From NCBI RefSeq assembly GCF_032852305.1, contig NZ_CP136594.1, forward strand, positions 1,587,501-1,651,500: 64,000 bases of DNA, given 5' to 3'. Of the stretch, positions 61,518 to 64,000 are shown one piece after another. The translations under genes were made by a program, and so were the position numbers. Position 1 is the first letter of the stretch. Every line of letters starts with the position of its first letter. The notes under the pieces were generated by a model. The model was not told the origin of the DNA. It saw only the letters and a list, made by a program, of their open reading frames with translations, and did not search any database. Source of the stretch: Parasphingorhabdus sp. SCSIO 66989. GTDB taxonomy: Bacteria > Pseudomonadota > Alphaproteobacteria > Sphingomonadales > Sphingomonadaceae.

Positions 61518-63217
61518 TGTCTGTTTTCTCCCCAGAAAGACGCTTTAAACCGCGCCTTGCAGCAGCCATCGCCACTGTTTCCGCAACTTTGGCCATCACA
61601 ATCACTCCCGCCGCCGCGCAGCAATTGCCCGCTGGTGGAGGTGGTATCGGCCTTGGCGATGATGGCGTTACCACTGCTGAAGGCCGACGCACCCAGGTCA
61701 CCCCCTATATAGAGGTGGGACAGGTGCTGCTGGCGGACCTTAATAACGATAATGTCGTGACCTTCAGCGTTGTTGCCGCTGGTGTTGATGCCGGGATCCG
61801 TGGGCAGCGCGCCGAAGGGCAGGTCAGCGTGCGCTATGAGCGCCGTATTGAATGGGGCGATGAGATCGGCGATCAGGATATATTGAGCGGTATTGCCCGT
61901 GGCAGTGTCCAGCTGATCCCCAACGCGCTTAGTTTTGAAGCTGGTGGCCTGGCTACCCGCAGCAGCATCGATGTTCGCGGTGCACAGCCGACCAATGTTG
62001 TCGGCGATAATGACAATATCGCGCAGCTCTACTCGGTATTTGCTGGCCCGTCGGTCAACACAAACATTGGAAGCGCCTTCCTCAATGCCAATTACCGCTT
62101 TGGCTATGCCTCGCTCGAAACAGATAACAACATCGCGATTGCGCCGGGCCAGCCGCAGCTTGACGTGTTTGATGAAAGCACCAGTCATTTTGCCAATGCG
62201 ACTATTGGCCAATTGGCGACCAATAGCATCTTGCCATTTGGCTGGACGATAAGCGGCGGCTATCGCCGTGAGGACACTACGCAGTTGGATCAGCGTTTCG
62301 AGGACGCCTTTGTCCGTGGTGACATCACTGTTCCCCTGTCACCGACTTTCGCGCTTGTCGGCGGCGCTGGCTATGAAGATGTAGAGGTTAGCGAGCGCGA
62401 TGCCTTACGTGACGATGATGGAACGCCGCTTGTCGGCGCCGATGGACGCATCATCACCGATCCGGACTCGCCGCGTCTGCTTTCCTTTGATGCGTCCGGC
62501 CTTATCTGGGATGTCGGCGTATTGTGGCGCCCCAGCAGCAGAACCTCGCTCGAGGCGCGCTATGGCCGTCGTTACCAGAGCGAGACCTATTATGGCAATT
62601 TCAACTGGCAGGCCAATCGGAACACCGTTTTCAGCGTAAATGTGTTTGATACGGTCGCCGGTTTCGGCGCACGGATTATTGACAATGTTGCGTTGCTGCC
62701 GACGCAATTTACCAGTTTCCGCAATCCCATTTCGGGTGACCTTAATGGCTGTGTCATTGGCGGCGAGAATAACCTCTGTCTCAATGACGGCTTGCAATCG
62801 GCGGCCTCGTCGCTGTTCCGTTTGCGCGGCGTGAATGCGGTTGTTTCAACCCAATTGAACGGATGGCAGACTGGCCTTGCGCTTGGTTATAACCGCCGCC
62901 GCTTCCTCAACTCCGATATTGGGGTATTGGCGGATATTGCGGGCGGGTTGGACGAGAACTATTTCGCCAATTTCTTCGCTACCACCCAGATTGATGCGTC
63001 TTCAGCCTTTAGCGCCAATGTCTATGCCAACTATTTTGACAGCGCTTTTGAAGGGGCAGACGATGTTTTTGCGGTCGGTGCCAATGCCGCCTATTTGCGC
63101 AACCTGACACGACGATTACGCGCGACTGCTGCGGTGGGCCTCGATACTTTTGATGTGGATGGCATTGAGAACCCGCTTACTGCCTCGGCTTTGCTCGGCC
63201 TTCGCTATTCATTCTGA
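61517..63217 (+). CDS. Outer-membrane beta-barrel protein of the XrtA locus
   Basis: 566 residues from ATG 61517; the open frame starts 30 codons earlier inside the kinase gene. Signal peptide (residues 1-36, ending AAAQQ). The rest has alternating strands typical of a barrel: RTQVTPYIEVGQVLLADL, EGQVSVRYERRIEWGD, TSLEARYGRRYQSETYYGNFNWQ, ending ALLGLRYSF with a terminal Phe as in outer-membrane proteins. This place in XrtA loci is taken by the PEP-CTERM system-associated outer-membrane protein. Likely takes part in polysaccharide secretion. Confidence 0.8.
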   Translation: MSVFSPERRFKPRLAAAIATVSATLAITITPAAAQQLPAGGGGIGLGDDGVTTAEGRRTQVTPYIEVGQVLLADLNNDNVVTFSVVAAGVDAGIRGQRAEGQVSVRYERRIEWGDEIGDQDILSGIARGSVQLIPNALSFEAGGLATRSSIDVRGAQPTNVVGDNDNIAQLYSVFAGPSVNTNIGSAFLNANYRFGYASLETDNNIAIAPGQPQLDVFDESTSHFANATIGQLATNSILPFGWTISGGYRREDTTQLDQRFEDAFVRGDITVPLSPTFALVGGAGYEDVEVSERDALRDDDGTPLVGADGRIITDPDSPRLLSFDASGLIWDVGVLWRPSSRTSLEARYGRRYQSETYYGNFNWQANRNTVFSVNVFDTVAGFGARIIDNVALLPTQFTSFRNPISGDLNGCVIGGENNLCLNDGLQSAASSLFRLRGVNAVVSTQLNGWQTGLALGYNRRRFLNSDIGVLADIAGGLDENYFANFFATTQIDASSAFSANVYANYFDSAFEGADDVFAVGANAAYLRNLTRRLRATAAVGLDTFDVDGIENPLTASALLGLRYSF

Positions 63218-63250
63218 CACCGGTACGACCGGCACTGGAGGAGACAGGAA

Positions 63251-64000
63251 ATGTATGAGAGCTATTATGGACTGGACGCGCGTCCGTTCCAGCTAACGCC
63301 TGATCCACAATATTATTTTGACAGCCGCACCCATCGCAAAGCCTTGTCCTATCTTGGCTATGGTCTGGCGCAAGGTGAGGGTTTTATCGTCATCACTGGC
63401 GAAGTCGGTGCAGGCAAGACGACTTTGGTCGGCCATTTGATGGAAACCATTGACCGCGACCGGTTGCACGCAGCGCAGATTGTCACCAGCCAACTTTCGA
63501 GCGAAGATCTGCTGCGTCTGACGGCGGAACAGTTTGGTGTGCCGAGCCAGGGTATTGAGAAAGCCGCTTTGCTGCGCGCGCTGGAGAGCCATTTTCAGGC
63601 TGAGGCGCGTGCTGGCCGACGCTGTCTGTTGATCGTTGATGAAGCGCAAAATTTGGACCGGACCGCGCTTGAGCAATTGCGGATGCTGTCTAATTTTCAG
63701 CTTGGTAGTCAGGCTCTGTTGCAGATTTTTCTGCTCGGCCAGCCCGAGTTTCGCGATATGTTGCGTAGCGACCCTTCCGTCGAACAGCTGCGCCAGAGGA
63801 TCATTGCCACGCATCATTTAGAAGGCATGCATGCCGATGAAGTGCGGCCCTATATCGCACACCGTCTCGCACGTGCCGGTGGAGACGGTCGCCCGACATT
63901 CAGCGATGCCGCGATAGCCGAGATTGCCAAAGCCACTGAGGGTATTCCGCGTTCACTTAACCGGCTTATGAGCCGCATATTGCTTATGGGAGCCATTGAG
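63251..64000 (+). CDS. XrtA/PEP-CTERM system-associated ATPase (ExeA-like), 3' end outside the window
   Basis: 250 codons are open from ATG 63251 to the window edge with no stop. MYESYYGLDARPFQLTPDPQYYF in part is the standard start of this ATPase type; Walker A GEVGAGKTT at 50-58, Walker B CLLIVDEAQNL near 121, and LSNFQLGSQALLQIFLLGQPEF for the sensor region. GspA/ExeA-like AAA ATPase of PEP-CTERM loci. The C-terminal part is not visible. Confidence 0.9.
   Translation, partial: MYESYYGLDARPFQLTPDPQYYFDSRTHRKALSYLGYGLAQGEGFIVITGEVGAGKTTLVGHLMETIDRDRLHAAQIVTSQLSSEDLLRLTAEQFGVPSQGIEKAALLRALESHFQAEARAGRRCLLIVDEAQNLDRTALEQLRMLSNFQLGSQALLQIFLLGQPEFRDMLRSDPSVEQLRQRIIATHHLEGMHADEVRPYIAHRLARAGGDGRPTFSDAAIAEIAKATEGIPRSLNRLMSRILLMGAIE

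Overview
The window looks like chromosome of an alphaproteobacterium of the order Sphingomonadales (Sphingorhabdus/Parasphingorhabdus/Sphingopyxis type). I infer this from the alphaproteobacterial-type ribosomal and fatty-acid clusters, the exosortase A (XrtA/PEP-CTERM) locus of the sphingomonad kind, several S9 peptidases and TonB systems, and moderately high G+C with sphingomonad-like codon use. No replication origin, rRNA or CRISPR array was seen. There is one tRNA gene, tRNA-Met(CAU).

Layout. 1-4.3 kb: the 5' part of an AMP nucleosidase gene, a YbjN-like exported protein, a PKHD-type hydroxylase with a sulfotransferase-like partner, and the rpsF-rpsR-rplI operon. 4.5-15.3 kb: a pentapeptide-repeat/LprI-like exported protein, an S9 peptidase, a divergent Mur ligase/LD-carboxypeptidase pair that suggests peptidoglycan recycling, a membrane protein, a glycosyltransferase, and an acyl-CoA dehydrogenase translationally coupled to an APH-like kinase. 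15.4-20.6 kb: the fatty-acid cluster fabD-fabG-acpP-fabF-mltG, interrupted by a GxxExxY gene that lies between inverted repeats. 20.6-26.3 kb: peroxiredoxin, RNA-ligase-like protein, ferredoxin-reductase-like flavoprotein, tRNA, a first tonB-exbB locus and small membrane proteins.

26.3-39.2 kb is an accessory island. It holds small orphan genes, an EexN-like lipoprotein, a HigBA-type and a ParDE-type toxin-antitoxin pair, and then a chain of contact-dependent-inhibition-like (CdiA-CT/CdiI) cassettes. The carrier adhesin is always missing its N terminus, and no TpsB/CdiB partner is present. The cassettes are: A, an ADP-ribosyl-cyclase-like toxin and its putative immunity protein; B, a VENN pre-toxin protein of unknown activity and a membrane protein; C, a lone candidate immunity gene; D, a hemagglutinin fragment ending in a Tox-REase-5 nuclease with an Imm52-like protein; E, a second copy of the hemagglutinin fragment, broken off a few bases from the stop codon of an S9 peptidase gene. 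Copies or halves of one short palindromic element (arms TTACGGTGACAGTTTA / TAAACTGTCACCGTAA) lie at four of the cassette boundaries (not at A/B). This array is the most unusual thing in the window.

39.2-52 kb: prolyl oligopeptidase-like peptidase, an enoyl-CoA hydratase family protein, a complete exbB-exbD-exbD-tonB operon, an ECF-type transporter in which a membrane domain is fused to two degenerate ABC ATPase domains and followed by EcfT, a PPC-repeat exported protein, a type III polyketide synthase with an ICMT-family methyltransferase, and trxB. 52-64 kb: an XrtA locus in two divergent arms: hydrolase 1, hydrolase 2, acyl carrier protein and GNAT-like protein leftward; AMP ligase, PLP decarboxylase, then export lipoprotein, chain-length protein, tyrosine autokinase, outer-membrane beta-barrel and the ExeA-like ATPase (cut by the window end) rightward. 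These probably make and export an exopolysaccharide linked to PEP-CTERM protein sorting. The exosortase gene itself is not in view.
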